From Apostichopus japonicus (taxonomy: Eukaryota; Echinodermata; Holothuroidea; Aspidochirotida; Stichopodidae), in NCBI RefSeq assembly GCF_037975245.1, contig NC_092580.1, positions 17,992,001 through 18,056,000 on the forward strand: a stretch of 64,000 nt of DNA, in the 5' to 3' direction. Position 1 is the first letter of the stretch, and every line of letters starts with the position of its first letter. Shown in pieces: positions 11,785 to 24,280 of the stretch. Both the position numbers and the translations under genes were made by a program. Below the pieces are notes generated by a model, which was not told where the DNA came from, made no database searches, and was given only the letters and a program-made list of their open reading frames with translations.

Positions 11785-12144
11785 AGGGTGTGAAGACTCG
11801 GGCAAATAGAAACGTCTAATGCCGGTAATCTGACCGAGTTTCGAATGAGGTGTAACAGAAGTGTTAGACACCACCATCTATCCCAGAAGATACACACACA
11901 GCTTGCTACAGTCGATAATTAGACACTAATGTACAGTCAGTACATACAGCTGCGGTCAATACCCACAGCACAGTGTATAAATGATACAGGGATGGACATC
12001 TCAGGTCCAGCCAAAGATAACAATGTATCACGTTTCATTACTGTCTGCATTTTGTAGCGACACTAACAAAACTTCACTTGCAAGCAACAGAAAGTTAACT
12101 TATTCAGATGGCCGCACGCGGTTTGGGTCGAGTCTTCAATGCTT
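11785..12144. mobile_element. TTAA-flanked MITE, copy B (360 bp)
   Basis: TTAA at 11781-11784 and 12145-12148. Left end AGGGTGTGAAGACTC, right end GAGTCTTCAATGCT. Internally homologous to copy A over its whole length, including the GTGTTAGACACCACCATC block. Confidence 0.75.
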
Positions 12145-12854
12145 TTAAATGTTGCCATACCATATCACTTGATCTAATTTGTATGCTCTGACTTAGCTTA
12201 GACAGCTGGGATAACAGCAAGGAGGTTCTGTGGAGAACAAACTCAAAAACCATTTCCATGTCCATAAACAATCCAATTATATATATCTCAACTTTCTATT
12301 TCTATAATATACCTCTTAAACTATATACCTTATAAATACTGTTGCTATGGGGATGGTATTCTTGGGTGAAAGTCTGAAAGTGGTGCTCAGAGAGGTCAGG
12401 CAGGTTGAAGGAAATAAGGGGGAGATGGGGTCAAGAGGGGTTAGAGATGTGTGTGTTTTCTACAGTGTGTGCTATATGTAGGCTACATTATCTGATATTA
12501 TGTGAGAAAAGGGAGTTGATTTCTACTTTGGAATTGGCCTTGTATTGCTGTGCTGGCTGTTTAAAAATGAACGGTGTGCTGGTGTGGCAGTGAAGTTAAG
12601 TGCAAACTTATGGAGACCTGAGAGATTGAGTGCAAGAATTGGGACTGTGTGCGGATACATGTAGTGATAGAATAAAAGTTACTGGACATTTGTAAAATAT
12701 TCTCTCATCTTATCTTTGGATGCTGAACTGAGTTCCATGCTTCTGCAAGCAAATTTGCAGCTTTTTCGGAACCATATTAATAAATGGATCCTCTACTCGA
12801 CAGTCTCTACTATATATGGGAAGTTAAATCAACATATGTTTCACATCTTAGTGG

Positions 12855-13290
12855 AGACCTGACCTTTAATAACTTCAAAGGGGTTGACCCTGTAAACCTT
12901 AAAACTTTCACCTATACCAAATTGTGGAGCAATTTCACTTATCATTTGGGTGATTTACCAGGATATATCATCTCTAAAGTTCTCAAGATAAATTACTTTT
13001 GATATTTAGACATTTGAGCCTCTGCTGACCCCAAATGACCTTTGACCTCTAACCAAAATAATACTCACTATAAGAATGACACTAACCAAATATGAGCTAT
13101 GTGATGTAACGTATCTTGGGATAATGTGTTTACAAGGTTTGTGTTTGTAAGGCTTTACAGAGTGTGACCTTTGATGACCCCAAATGACTTTTGACCTCCA
13201 CCCAAAACAAAAGGGTTCTTGTACTAATTATGGGTAAGTCACATGCCAAATATAAGAACTGCAGAGATTACCTACCTTCAGAAATTGTGT
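12855..13290. repeat. Interspersed repeat with DR1-like motifs, copy 2
   Basis: Two to three diverged units of roughly 130 bp share CCCAAATGAC.TTTGACCTC and GTTTACAAG blocks. It contains a perfect TGACCTTTGACCT (13036-13048) and a variant at 13185-13197. The 72-codon ORF at its left edge has no recognisable feature. Confidence 0.55.
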
Positions 13291-13621
13291 TTACAAGCTA
13301 AGTTGTCACATACACACACAAACATACAGGTCTACCCACACACGCCAACTTGACTGCATAGGTTACTTGCCTGCTAGATGGCAAGTATAACCAAAAAACT
13401 TTTACACTTTTCTACAAGGCAACACTATAACATTTTATATTTAGTAACTGTACAATAGACTATTAGAGAAGAGAAGGTTCTTTTATGATCTTTTCCACCG
13501 AGGGTCCGAGACTATAAACCTGTCAATTAATTCCAATTTTTTCTCCTTTTAATTCATCAAAAGATGTTCAAGGTGTTATTCATACTAGTCATCACTTTAG
13601 GCATATTAAACTCACAGTACT

Positions 13622-13850
13622 TAATAAAAATAATAATAATAAATGAACTTATAAAGCGCTAAAATCTACGAAGTATTCAATAGCGCTGTACAACCCTAAT
13701 AGAACGCCAACTTGAAAAAATGAGTCTTCAAACAAGACTTGAACTGACTGAGAGTGGGAGAACTCTGCACAGATATGGGCAGACCATTCCAGAGCTTGGG
13801 CCCAGCTGATTGAAAGGCACTTTATATTTTTCCCTAGAAGAATGTACCCA
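13622..13850 (-). mobile_element. LINE 3' end (RT C-terminus and tail), minus strand
   Basis: On the minus strand the frame reads LWNGLPISVQSSPTLSQFK and then CLKTHFFKLAFY followed by a stop. This is the conserved last segment of CR1-like RT ORFs. It is followed by GCGCT...TATAAG and an (ATT)n tract reaching 13,622. It is 5'-truncated. Confidence 0.7.
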
Positions 13851-13907
13851 AACTGAATGTAAACAGCAGTTGAAAAACTAACAGTAATTATATTCAACCA
13901 GATGGGT

Positions 13908-14134
13908 ATGTATGTAATTTTAGATCCAGGACCTCGCGAAGAAGCCATCATTCATCATTGGCTTATCAAAGCCGCAAGTTGACCAAAGTCAGTCTCTAAG
14001 ATTCATATTTAACGTCCATGATTATAAATTGTCAACTACTCTGTAACTGGACGGCAAACATTAATCTTGGAGTGACTCCAACTCGGGACCTTATGATTGA
14101 AAGGCACCAGCGTAAACCACTGAGCTAACACTCC
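13908..14134 (-). mobile_element. tRNA-derived SINE, copy 1 (minus strand)
   Basis: The minus strand begins with a tRNA-like head: GTTAGCTCAGTGG (A box) and a degenerate B box in GGTCCCGAGTTGGAGTC. A body follows that is shared with 15,204-15,445 on the plus strand (ATTAATGT..., GTCCAGTTACAG..., GACTGACTT...). No TSD was resolved. Confidence 0.75.
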
Positions 14135-15200
14135 ACAAGTAAGTCTCCTTTACTGCCCTCTCTTATTCTCCTTAATATGACATTCCAACCATTAATCCAT
14201 CACCCCCCTCATGTCACAACACTTTAGTACTGCTCTCTGCACATTCTAAATACTCTTCAGTATCCCCCTGCCCATCGGGAAATTCCCATTTGTAACATGT
14301 ACTGTATACTATCCACTATACACATGTACAGTACTATATCTGTGCCACACTGCTGCATTGGAAAATGAGCTTTGCATGTGCAGAGAGTAGAAGCACTTAT
14401 GAAAATAGTCTGTAACTCCATTACTTTCACATTATGCTCTTTCTTTTTCAGATTTTTCTACAGAACTTGCATGAATTCTGCTTACTTCATGAACAAATGA
14501 CAAAATATGACAGACATGCCCACTTGGCATTTCCTCTAAAGTGTTGTAACCACACACTTAAAATCAATAACAAACTGCTGAGACATGCCATTTTGCACAT
14601 TGTGCATGATTTGACAGTTTTCTAAAAGCACTTTCAAAGTTTTGAAATCATGACTCTTTCATAAAGCAGTGGAAATTCCGTGTTTGTTTTTTCCTTGAAT
14701 TTTGTCAAAGTCTTATATTTACATGAAAAACAATGAAGGGAGTATATATAATGCAATATATAATATATATAAATAAACAATAAAACCTAATTGTTTGAAA
14801 AGTCAAACAAATACAAGTCAATTAAAAAATAATTAGGGCACATTAATCTAATTTATGCAAACACAGTCTGTAAACAAGGAAGCAGAAATAAAATTCTCTG
14901 CTCAGAACTACTCAGTAAGAATTACAGACTACACTTTAGCTTAAAACAAGCAGAGCTAGTTGTCCATTTCTGAATTTAAGCCACCTAAACTAACAATTTA
15001 AATCATAATTCTAATCCCTTTTGAGTGCATTGTGCAAAGCTTGTATAGTACTGTACAGTCTGCTATATGGCTCCATTTGACCCGAACTGGTGCAACTGGC
15101 TAAAATCGACACCATTTCCTGAAAGTGTTAACACCTGCTGCCAGGGGATGGGACGGTACCAATATTGGACATTAAATCTACTATCTTAGGAGTGTTAGCT
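14135..15200. other. Intergenic, nothing recognised
   Basis: AT-rich stretch with a short TATATA tract near 14,745-14,775. The 63-codon ORF at 14.4 kb has no motif. Confidence 0.4.
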
Positions 15201-15203
15201 ACT

Positions 15204-15445
15204 AGGAGTGTAATTAGCTCAGTGGTTAACACCGGTGCCTTTCAATCATAGGGCCCCGGTTCAAGTCACTCCCAGATTAATGTATGTCGTCCAGTTACAG
15301 AGTTGTTGACAATTAACAATTCGTAATCATGGACGTTAAATATGAATCTAAGAGACTGACTTCGGTCAGCTTGCGGCTTTGATAAGCCAATGAGGCTTCT
15401 TCGCAAGTTCCTGCTTGCAGGAGGATCTAAAAATACATACATACA
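15204..15445 (+). mobile_element. tRNA-derived SINE, copy 2 (plus strand)
   Basis: A box TAGCTCAGTGG at 15215-15225 and B box GGTTCAAGTC at 15258-15267 sit at tRNA spacing. The body matches copy 1 at 13.9 kb and ends in a short (CATA)n tract. This is a Pol III promoter-bearing retroposon, not a functional tRNA gene: the anticodon arm and acceptor stem do not close. Confidence 0.78.
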
Positions 15446-16310
15446 TCTTGAGACTATCCCCAGAAACTGGGTACCCTGATATAAGCTACCTTGAATACCT
15501 ACAGTGTGCATCATATACATGAACTACATACATTGCTTTTAAGTATCTCAACCAAAAGGCGCTAAAACATGTTTTCCAGAGGTTACATTGTGACCCTCCA
15601 CATGATTTGCAGTCATTCAAGTGCAATAAACTTGACAAGTTTAGAGTTATACAGTGCCGTATTTCTTTGTTTGAAAAGTGAGACACTACATTCCACCCTC
15701 TCCTTTTCAGGAATTTTGTTTTTATTAAATGGGAAGCTACTGTACATACTGTAGCTCCCCCCCCCCCTGCCAAGCTGGAGGGACATTAAGATGCAGCCAT
15801 CAATTTATATTCATAAGTTGAAAACAGTTATATGATATTTCCGAAAGGGTCACATAGAGTGATGTGTCCTTTGTTTTTAGTTTTCGCATCATTAAAACAG
15901 TTACATATTTGAAAAAGTCTCAAAGACCTTTCCAAGAAAATCTGGACCAATTAATTTTACCATCAGGACGGTATATTTCCAATCCAAAAAATGGGGGACA
16001 TTCCTGATTGATCGGAATCAATGAATGCCGGTAACCCTACTGTATCGTAGGCATCTGATTATGAAGAAAAATTATATGCTTTGAAGGCATCATGCTTTGT
16101 AAGATGTATCTCCTGCCATTTCAACATTATAGTGACACTTATAAGAGTTTCTTAACATTTTGGAGTTTAGTTGCCATACTAAGGACACGGTGGTGGCACT
16201 AGGGAGGGGAGGGGGCATGAAGGGTCTTTGGCCCCCCCCATTATTTTCCTTTTTTACCCTCCCCAATTACCTTCCAACCAGATTTGTTTCAAGTGTATCC
16301 AAAATGTATA
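15446..16310. other. Intergenic, nothing recognised
   Basis: Includes a poly-C run near 15,760 and low-complexity G runs near 16,200. No convincing gene. Confidence 0.4.
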
Positions 16311-16319
16311 GAGCTAGGC

Positions 16320-16694
16320 CAGTGGCGGAGCTAGGGGTATTGGTCAGGAGGGGCAAGAATGGTCTGTAGGGGCGCTTTCGACACTATCTAAGTGGAGCAC
16401 CACCACAGGTTGGTGCGTAGCGGACAGAAATTTTTTTGAGTAAAGATACTCCCTAGATCGCCGGATATGACCCTTTCCGGTCCTGGCTAATTTGCAGATA
16501 AACGAAGAATGAATAGGTGTCATCGCCAAATTACACCAACAAAATGTGAGAAATGTCAATATGTTGATGAGAGCGCAATGAAAAAAGTCAATAATCGTGA
16601 ATAAGTAAAAAGTGGTAAAGAGCTGAAAAGGGTGCCAACAGTCGACTTTTTGAGTCCCCCCCCCCCCCCTGACTGTATGGACGCTCCGCCACTG
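16320..16694. mobile_element. hAT-like MITE with 8-bp TSD (375 bp)
   Basis: Ends CAGTGGCGGAGC and GCTCCGCCACTG are inverted repeats. Perfect 8-bp duplication AGCTAGGC (16312-16319 and 16695-16702). Carries the shared module at about 16382-16480. An inverted, partly truncated relative is at 39.05-39.41 kb. Confidence 0.88.
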
Positions 16695-17292
16695 AGCTAG
16701 GCTAATCGCTTGTATTTAGAAACAAAAACAGTTCCAATGCAATGCATTAATGTGCAAAAATGTCAAATGATACCACCACTTATAGTTATATATTTCTTTC
16801 CCCGAGCCCCCCATTCCCAGATTGTCTAGGCTGGTGCTGCCACTGTAAAGACACTAAGGACAGATCTATCAGAAGTATACTAGGTTTATACAGAATATGG
16901 AAGCTGTATACCATAGAATTCCTATGGATTCTGCCATTTAAGAAAATTAAAATTATTTTGTTTTATTAAAGACCACTGTTAAACTTCTAATCTGTGTTTT
17001 TGTTTGGCCCTTCCACATATGCGTCATATAAATTACAGTTTCTATGCAGCTGAGAAGAATTAAGACTTACAGTACGCTACATGGCTGATGGGACAAACAG
17101 TGGAAAACTTCACATTCAGATAGAACTTAAAATTCAACAAAATTGCCTTTGATCAACAAAATTTGTTTACAATCATTCAGTACAGTGACAAACTCAAAGT
17201 TCAATTCTTTTCTTTCAAGTGATTTCGGGTTTCCTGATTCTACAAAAGTATGAAGGTCTTTAGTGATTTACACTTTTTCTCAAAACCTTTAA

Positions 17293-17649
17293 GTCATTGA
17301 AGACTCGCGCACAAAGAAACGTCTGATGCCGGTATTCTGACCTAATTTCGAAGAGGTGTAACAGAAGTGTTAGACACCACCATCTATCCCAGAAAATACA
17401 CACACAGCTTGCTACCGTCGGTAATTAGACACTAGTGTACAGTCAATACATGCAGCTATGGTCAATACCCACAACACAGTGTACATAGCAGCAATGGACA
17501 TGTCAGGTCTAGATAAAAGATAACAAGGTATCACGTTTCATTACTGTCTGCATTTTGTAGCGACAAAAAAAAAACGCTTTAATTGCATGCAATGGAAAGT
17601 TAACTTTTGCAGAGGTCGGCACGAGGTTCGGGGCGAGTCTTCAATGCCT
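17293..17649. mobile_element. TTAA-flanked MITE, copy C (357 bp)
   Basis: TTAA at 17289-17292 and 17650-17653. Ends GTCATTGAAGACTC and GAGTCTTCAATGCC. Body homologous to copies A, B and D. Confidence 0.75.
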
Positions 17650-17653
17650 TTAA

Positions 17654-19080
17654 AGATCTGCTTTATTGGCTCCAATTATAACACGCTGTAGCTAGGACAG
17701 TTTTGTGATTGTGTAACTGACCTGCCACGGTCACTAACCGACCTCATGTGAATGTCTACAGTGTAGTTAATCATACAGCGTTCACACAAAGACCCTCATA
17801 AAAGAAAAAATATGTGGCAGGCGTTGCAGACCAATTGGTAAAAAGAGGTCATTTTATGACCAAGGCAGGTCGATTATGTAATCTCAAGAAATTTTTCCAT
17901 GATAGCGTGCTACAGTTGGGGTCTACACAGCAGACCTTAACTTGTGTGACAGCTGAATGAGAGTAAAAAATCCATGTTTTGCAAAGATTTCAAAAGAAAT
18001 CCTTTGGAAAGCCAGTATTGAAATACTGTAACCTGTTGTAACCATGGAGGTCTGTTTTTACCTCCATGCTGTAACCTACTGTAACCTGCAGTTCTTACTT
18101 TGTTCCCAAGCACATGTTTTAAACTATTATTGGCAGGGAAACTGTAACATGTACATGCATATTATAATAACAAAGAAAAAAGAAAAGAAGATTGCTTCAA
18201 TCTCTGTCAAACCTGAAAACGATCTTGGGTCTGGCTTCATTATCTTGGATGACGTCTGAAAAAGTACAGGTCTGTACATAATCTTAATTATAACTTTCCC
18301 ATTATTCTTCTGAATACATAAGGTTTATTACAACAAGTATCGAACTTGTGCAACTGCAAGACTAAGTTCGCTTGTAAACTACTGCCTGTTATTACTGAAA
18401 GTCTAAGTCAACTTTGGAAACTTAAATTATAGACCATTTTTGGAAGAAGAGTGTCTCCTTTTCTTCTCATGATAAAAGCAGACCTACCTTCTACGTAGGC
18501 CTATTTCATGGCCTACCTTTCGATGCACTTTTAAAAGATCAGCAAATCAAGACGGTGTCAAACGCCAGTTATGGTTGTCGTCTGTCACATTGACGACGGA
18601 TCAAGTTTATTGATATTAGTAGTAGTATAGCCGATGTGTAACCACTGTACATTTATCTCACGTAACCTAACACTGGAAATAATCTTTTGATTTACAAAGA
18701 CAATGGTCGTTGTGTCGCACTCGCGTTTTACCTTCACAGTTGCCCCTTTCGTCAGGTTATGCCAAAGAAATTCTCAAGGTTTGTGCATGTTGGAACAGAC
18801 GATTGGCGTGCTGAACCGTAAAAATCACTACTTAGTAAAGATGAAACGTTTACCAGTTCACGACCTCTACCACCTGCAACGTTGTCTTTCCGACTTCTGC
18901 GTAGTTTTGTTTACTCGAGAAAGTTATACACAGGTGAGCGGTGTGACAGTACAGAGTGTCTCCCTGTACAAAATTTGCCGGGGACATTTTGTACTATCAC
19001 ATTTTATCCGGCCGGAGGAAATATCGTGGTAAAAAATTTCTACATATACATCATAGTATTGTTTGTCCCTGTATATGATC
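17654..19080. other. Intergenic; possible unrecognised exon or CpG-richer patch at 18.55-19.03 kb
   Basis: Mostly AT-rich. Bases 18,550-19,030 are less AT-rich and hold overlapping plus-strand open frames (109 and 112 codons), but neither shows a domain or a clean splice context. I do not call a gene. Confidence 0.3.
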
Positions 19081-19089
19081 TTGGCAATT

Positions 19090-20440
19090 CAGGGGCGTAT
19101 CCAGGGGGGGGGGGCGCAACAGGCGCGCGCCCCCCCTATTGGCCGTCACCAAAAAAAAAAAGTTTAGCAAAAAAAAAAAAAAAAAAAATTGATGACGACC
19201 TTTATGTGAGATGTCGGTGATCGCTCAACCCCCCCCCCCCCCCTCCCGTATGCTTTATTTTTTGTTTGCCAAAAAAAGGTTCTGGCGAAGTTCGGCGGCA
19301 TAATAGTTTTAGAAACATAGATGGTAATTGTGTTTGTATTATCACTATAAACAATAAGTGACATGCCAGCCATACTAAATTGTGCATTTTGTGTCCATAT
19401 TTTTACTGGAAATGTTGCTTATTATTAAGGTCGAAAAATGGATCACATATGGCCATGGGCGGCGATCCTGGGTGGAGGGGGGATATATCCCCCCATGAAA
19501 AGGGGTGGATGGGATGTAATGCACCATATCCCCCCCCCCCCCCCACCAAATGCCAGGGATAAGAATATTTTCATGCCTACATTTATGCATCTTCGTTAAT
19601 GTACGGCTCTTTTTTAGCTTCATTTCTCGCCTACCATAAACGCAGTGCGATCTTTTCAAATAAAGTGTCTTTATAAAGCAAAAATAGTTGACTGTAGGCT
19701 TCATTGGCCCTATAACAACAAAATGTATTATTGCGCCCACGGTATTGATATAGTACATATATGCACCCTCATAGTATTCATATAGGCCCTATAGTAGGCC
19801 TACACACGTACATGTTCCCTCGAACAGCTGAGAATCTCATGTAACCAGGGTAATGCTTAATACACGTTTCACCTGGATGCCCTAGCAATCGGTACCTAGG
19901 AATGTAACTATGTGTAATTGTGTATTGCATGTGTATAGGCCTATAATAGCCTGCATGAGGCCATTTTCTTCATCGAATAATATAAAAGAGCTCTCGAACA
20001 TTCTAACGTTGCGCCTGAAACAAGATTGACAGGGGCAATTTTCCCAAAATAACACCCGAAATTAAAAAAAAAGTATTTTGGATCCTGATTATGAGATATT
20101 TCGGACATGACATCCCTAGTTTAAAGTTGGGTATATGCCGCTTTGAAAGCTCGGGAAGTGCCGTTTCCGGCCATCTAGAGGGTTTGTTAATCCCAAAATG
20201 TTCTTGTACGCTTCGCGCCAACTCATGGTGGCGCTACGCTTAGATAGTCAACAAGGTCATAACCCCCCCCCCCCCCCACTCGGAAGTACGGATCGCCGCC
20301 CATGCATATGACACCATTTTGCATTTCAGCCCTTCTTCGAAAGCAAAAATTGTACACCCCTCCCCTTAGACCCATCCCCCAGGACGGCGATCATTCATGC
20401 CTGGCGCCCCCCCTATTGGAAAATCCTGGATACGCCCCTG
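19090..20440. mobile_element. TIR element with 5-bp TSD, carrying a nested insertion
   Basis: Ends CAGGGGCGTATCCAGG and CCTGGATACGCCCCTG are a perfect 16-bp inverted repeat. Flanked by the 5-bp duplication CAATT (19085-19089 and 20441-20445). Poly-G/poly-C subterminal tracts. A second element (19454-20304) is inserted in it. A relative with the same ends and a 5-bp TSD occurs at 37.9-40.1 kb. A 5-bp duplication fits the hAT5 type; that assignment is inference. Confidence 0.8.
19454..20304. mobile_element. Nested TIR element (851 bp) inside the 19.09-20.44 kb element
   Basis: Ends CATGGGCGGCGATCC and GGATCGCCGCCCATG are a perfect inverted repeat. Flanks CATATGGC (19446-19453) and CATATGAC (20305-20312) agree at 7 of 8 bases. 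Contains one minus-oriented copy of the shared module (20151-20250). Confidence 0.8.
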
Positions 20441-20506
20441 CAATTCGTCATTCAAAAAGCACCTATCCATTATTACAATCATTCAAGCAGATGCACACAT
20501 AGTTTG

Positions 20507-20782
20507 ATGTTACAGGAAATAAATGAGACATTGTGCGTTGCAACAACAACAAACAATAGAAGAAGAAAAAAAGAAGAATTAACATGTCTTACAACTGTAA
20601 AAGATGTTATCATGTTTTTTGTTGTAATTGCTGCTATTTTATCCTCCGTATATGTTGCATGTTGTATTCAGCCAATCTTTACAGAGGGTAGAGATCGCGT
20701 GAACCTAACTTCTGCCCCAACGGAGGGCGGGTACGAGATAGGGAGCTACAACCAAACAAATTATTGCAGAGAAAATAGATGA
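20507..20782 (+). CDS. Unrecognised ORF with one hydrophobic segment (weak)
   Basis: An ATG at 20507 opens 91 codons. After a basic, hydrophilic N-terminus (NNRRRKKEE) comes a hydrophobic run, VIMFFVVIAAILSSVYVACC, then a short polar tail with possible N-glycosylation sites (NLT, NQT). This layout would suit a type II membrane protein or a single exon of one. No homologue is recognised, no splice context is clear, and chance cannot be excluded. Confidence 0.22.
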   Translation: MLQEINETLCVATTTNNRRRKKEELTCLTTVKDVIMFFVVIAAILSSVYVACCIQPIFTEGRDRVNLTSAPTEGGYEIGSYNQTNYCRENR

Positions 20783-21685
20783 CGTAACTCAAAGGAGTTC
20801 AAACTTCATGATCGTAGCCATCTTTCCCCAACACACAGTGGGTAAGATCATGGAGGTGGTAAGATTAAGCAATGATGGTACTTTAACTTGAAAAGTCTAC
20901 GAGAAGTGCCTGGCCAACATGAAATTTCTTCCGTGCATAACGCTCATTATAGGACGGGATCCGACGGTCTTTTTCAAGTGACACCATAAACGAAATTGGC
21001 AATGTTGTATACAACACTCAAACCCGTACACAGAATTGAGTGCAGGGGGGGGGGGGTGAAGTGGTAAGTTATCGATTTGTGTCCTAGAGAGGGGTCTTGT
21101 TAAGTCTGTGACACTATCTGTGATGAGCTCCAGGTAGTGTGAAATATTTTTGTTTACTATAAGTACAACTGAGGTAGCTAGAAAACACTTCATCGTTGCC
21201 CCCACCCTCTCCGTGCAGGGCTGAACCTATTTTTTGTTCTTCATTTGTCCTCGCCCTCCGTCATATCCATTTAAGACGATATGATCAACGCACACAGCCA
21301 AAGACATCTCTAAGTTTAGAAGATCCTGAGCACGAAGTAAACAAACACCATTGCAGCATATTTTACAAATTAATTCCATTCTCAAGCCTCGAAGGGGTCC
21401 CTTACTTACACCAGGAATGTGGTCATGGCCGATTTTCACTGATGGTCCATCTATATATATAGTGGCGTTTGGCAGCAAACATATTGAAGAAACTATCTAA
21501 AACCAAATAATGAACTGTCGCCCTCTATTTATAAAGCTTACGCGCAAACTCAAACTTGTACAATGGAAAGAGTTGTAGTACAACGGAAATGATAATCCCG
21601 AACACTATTGATAAGTGTCACAAGTTTGATCCAGAGGCCGGAGGAATCAAGAGACATATGAGATGTTAATAAAAGGCTGCTGAGA
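20783..21685. other. Intergenic, nothing recognised
   Basis: No motif-bearing frame; poly-G run near 21,045. Confidence 0.35.
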
Positions 21686-21689
21686 ATAG

Positions 21690-21709
21690 ATAGATAGCTA
21701 GATAGATAT

Positions 21710-21747
<38 letters not shown>

Positions 21748-22425
21748 GGATGGATGAATGGATGGATGGACGGACGGACGGACGGACGGACGGACGGACG
21801 GACGGACGGACGGACGGACGGACGGACGGACGGACGGACGGACGGACGGACGGACGGACGGACGGACGGACGGACGGACGGACGGACGGACGGACGGACG
21901 GACGGACGGACGGACGGACGGACGGACGGACGGACGGACGGACGGACGGACGGACGGACGGACGGACGGACGGACGGACGGACGGACGGATGGATGGATG
22001 GATGGATGGATGGATGGATGGATGGATGGATGGATGGATGGATGGATGGATGGATGGATGGATGGATAGAGACACAGATAGACCGACAGACAGACATACT
22101 GATAGACCGAGAGACAGACCGACAGACCGACAGGCCCTACAGGCTGACAGGTCGACAGGTCGACAGGTCGACAGGTCGGCAGGTCGACAGGTCGACAGGT
22201 CGACAGGTCGGCAGGTCGGCAGGTCGGCAGGTCGGCAGGTCGACAGGCAGACATGCAGACAGACAATAGACAGATACACATATACACAGATACACAGACA
22301 GGTCGACAGGTCGACAGGCAGACAGACAATAGACAGATACACTGATAGACAGATAGACAGATAGACAGATAGACAGATAGACAGATAGACATATAGACAG
22401 ATAGACAGATAGACAGGTATACAGA
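21690..22425. repeat. Compound tetranucleotide array (GATA / GATG / GACG / GATG / GACA / GGTCGACA)
   Basis: In order: (GATA)n to about 21,745, a short GATG run, 55 uninterrupted GACG units (21769-21988), about 19 GATG units to 22,066, mixed GACA units, GGTCGACA and GGTCGGCA octamers (about 22,145-22,250), and finally (GATAGACA)n to 22,420. All long frames here on both strands (for example poly-RPSV or poly-DGRT) are artefacts of the 4-bp repeat. Confidence 0.97.
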
Positions 22426-24272
22426 TAGGTTTGGAGTTTGGCTTATATGTTTTATGCTGGGTAAGAAGGCCTAGGCATTTCCATTGTATGTTAATTATCA
22501 TTTCCTTTCTTAGGGTTAAAAATTGTATTGGTTTCCATTGTCGTTCAGTTAATCGTTGTCACCAGAGTGCCAGCGCATTATAAAGAGCAAAACAAAATTC
22601 CTCTCGATGCCCCTCAGTCAAATACAAGGACCCCTACACTTGTATGTCGTGTCGGCTTACCAGACGTTTTTAGAGAAGCTCTTGTTTCTAGCCGTTAACG
22701 CCTTTAACGACGTAGTCATACAACACGTGCTAATACCACAATAATAATTCATCGAACTATTTGCTGTATAGTTTAAACTCAGTGGTTTTGGTATTTGTAG
22801 TTTCGACAATTGTTTTTTTTTTGTTTTTTTTTGTATAGTTTTTATTTGATTCGATTTTTTTTCTGTTATTATTTCTGTTATTATTTGTTCTCTTTATTAT
22901 ATAAGATTAACCATTCGAAATGAAAAGCGAGAAATACATTGGTAATGTTGATATTCGAAACAAACATTGTCGTGTTTCCTGATAAACATATTAGTTATGT
23001 TTCGTTTTCAGATGTCTATGCGCGGTATGTCATGTATATATATATGATCAAAAGAAGCTATACGGTTGCACAGTTGCATTTTACTGTTTGAATGAAGATA
23101 AAGTTATTGGGTAAACGTGCAGTTTAATACTGTATAGTCATGTTTTGTTTCATGGATTAAAGTGAAAAGCATCCTGATTCATAACGAAACTTTTAATTGG
23201 AACGTGGAATTTAGGAAAAGGAAACATCTTATAATTTGTCGTCACCGTAAACCTGTATGATGGCGCCTGTCAACTCATTTTCAATTTTTCACCAAGTCGA
23301 CCAACATTTAAGTTCCGCTTTTTACTATAATAAAGGTTTGTAAAACTTCTTTAATATAAGTACGTATTTGAGTGTCGGTGTGTGTATGTTTATTATGTAT
23401 ACGTGTTTGTGTGTATACGTGTTTGTCATTCATACTGAGGACTTGAACAAAGGTTTTCAAGTCCTCAGATGTCATATGAAAGAATCACCAAGTCCTCAGA
23501 GAATTGTATTGTTGTGTCCATTGCAAAGGTTATGTTATGTGGATTCGAACAATGAAAGAACAGCTGTGCAATGTTTCAGTCCCTTTGGTTTTGAAGTAGG
23601 CAGCACTCTAACATAAAAGATATTGCCAAATATTGACTCAATTATCATAATGTTGTTATACACGACATGCCGGTGAATGTCAAGTATGGTGTTGCCCCAC
23701 TAATAATTGCTAGTGGATGAATGTAGGCAAACCAAAATAAGTGCAATAATTTGTATAGCCATGTTTCATATTTTAAGCAGTGCATATGTTAAATGTATAT
23801 TAAAATACCTGTATTAAAAAAAAGGAATTCCATTCATCTGTGCCTGTGTCATATTACATTACTGTTTACAATTAAATACTTGATTGCATTCATAAATTGA
23901 AATAAAAACTAATTTGCTTCATGGAAACATAATGGCTATGGAAGAGGGGCGGGGAGGGGGGAGGGGTGGGTGTATAGAACGAAGAGACCCATCTTACAGC
24001 CAATTGGTGTCTATATGCCTCTGATCAAGTGAAAATTTGTATTCACGGTGGGGCTTGGAAAGGGATCAACACCCCTGGTAAATATTGTTGCTTGAAAGTA
24101 TACCTATACCCTATTTCAGGTAAACCGTCTATTAAGGGGGGATTGCAACATAGTGAGTGGGCTGAGCCATGTCCTCATAATGGTTGAAGTTCATTAGTAT
24201 TTGCTATTCAAATTAATATGCTAAAAAAGATGAGATAATGATCACTTATGCTCAAGCTGCAGTAAACAATAA
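22426..24272. other. Intergenic, nothing recognised
   Basis: AT-rich. Holds poly-T tracts near 22,815 and a G-rich stretch near 23,945. ORFs at 22.56 and 23.37 kb show no domain. Confidence 0.35.
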
Positions 24273-24280
24273 CCCTCAAT

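Noticed and set aside
15204-15290. Possible functional tRNA gene (clear A and B boxes)
   Set aside because: The arms do not close into a cloverleaf, and a homologous SINE body follows, as at 13.9 kb.
18703-19220. Overlapping plus-strand frames of 109 and 112 codons
   Set aside because: No domain, no convincing splice sites, and one frame runs into the poly-G end of a transposon.
21550-22392. Very long frames of 140-280 codons (RPSV, DGRT, HPSI repeats) on both strands
   Set aside because: A stop-free tetranucleotide array opens all frames; residues simply repeat the 4-bp unit.
21698-22430. CRISPR-like array
   Set aside because: Repeats are contiguous 4-8 bp units without unique spacers, and the genome is eukaryotic.
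23368-23616. 82-codon frame with a hydrophobic start
   Set aside because: Val/Cys/Tyr-rich start comes from a GTGTGTAT-type low-complexity stretch; no splice or conservation evidence.
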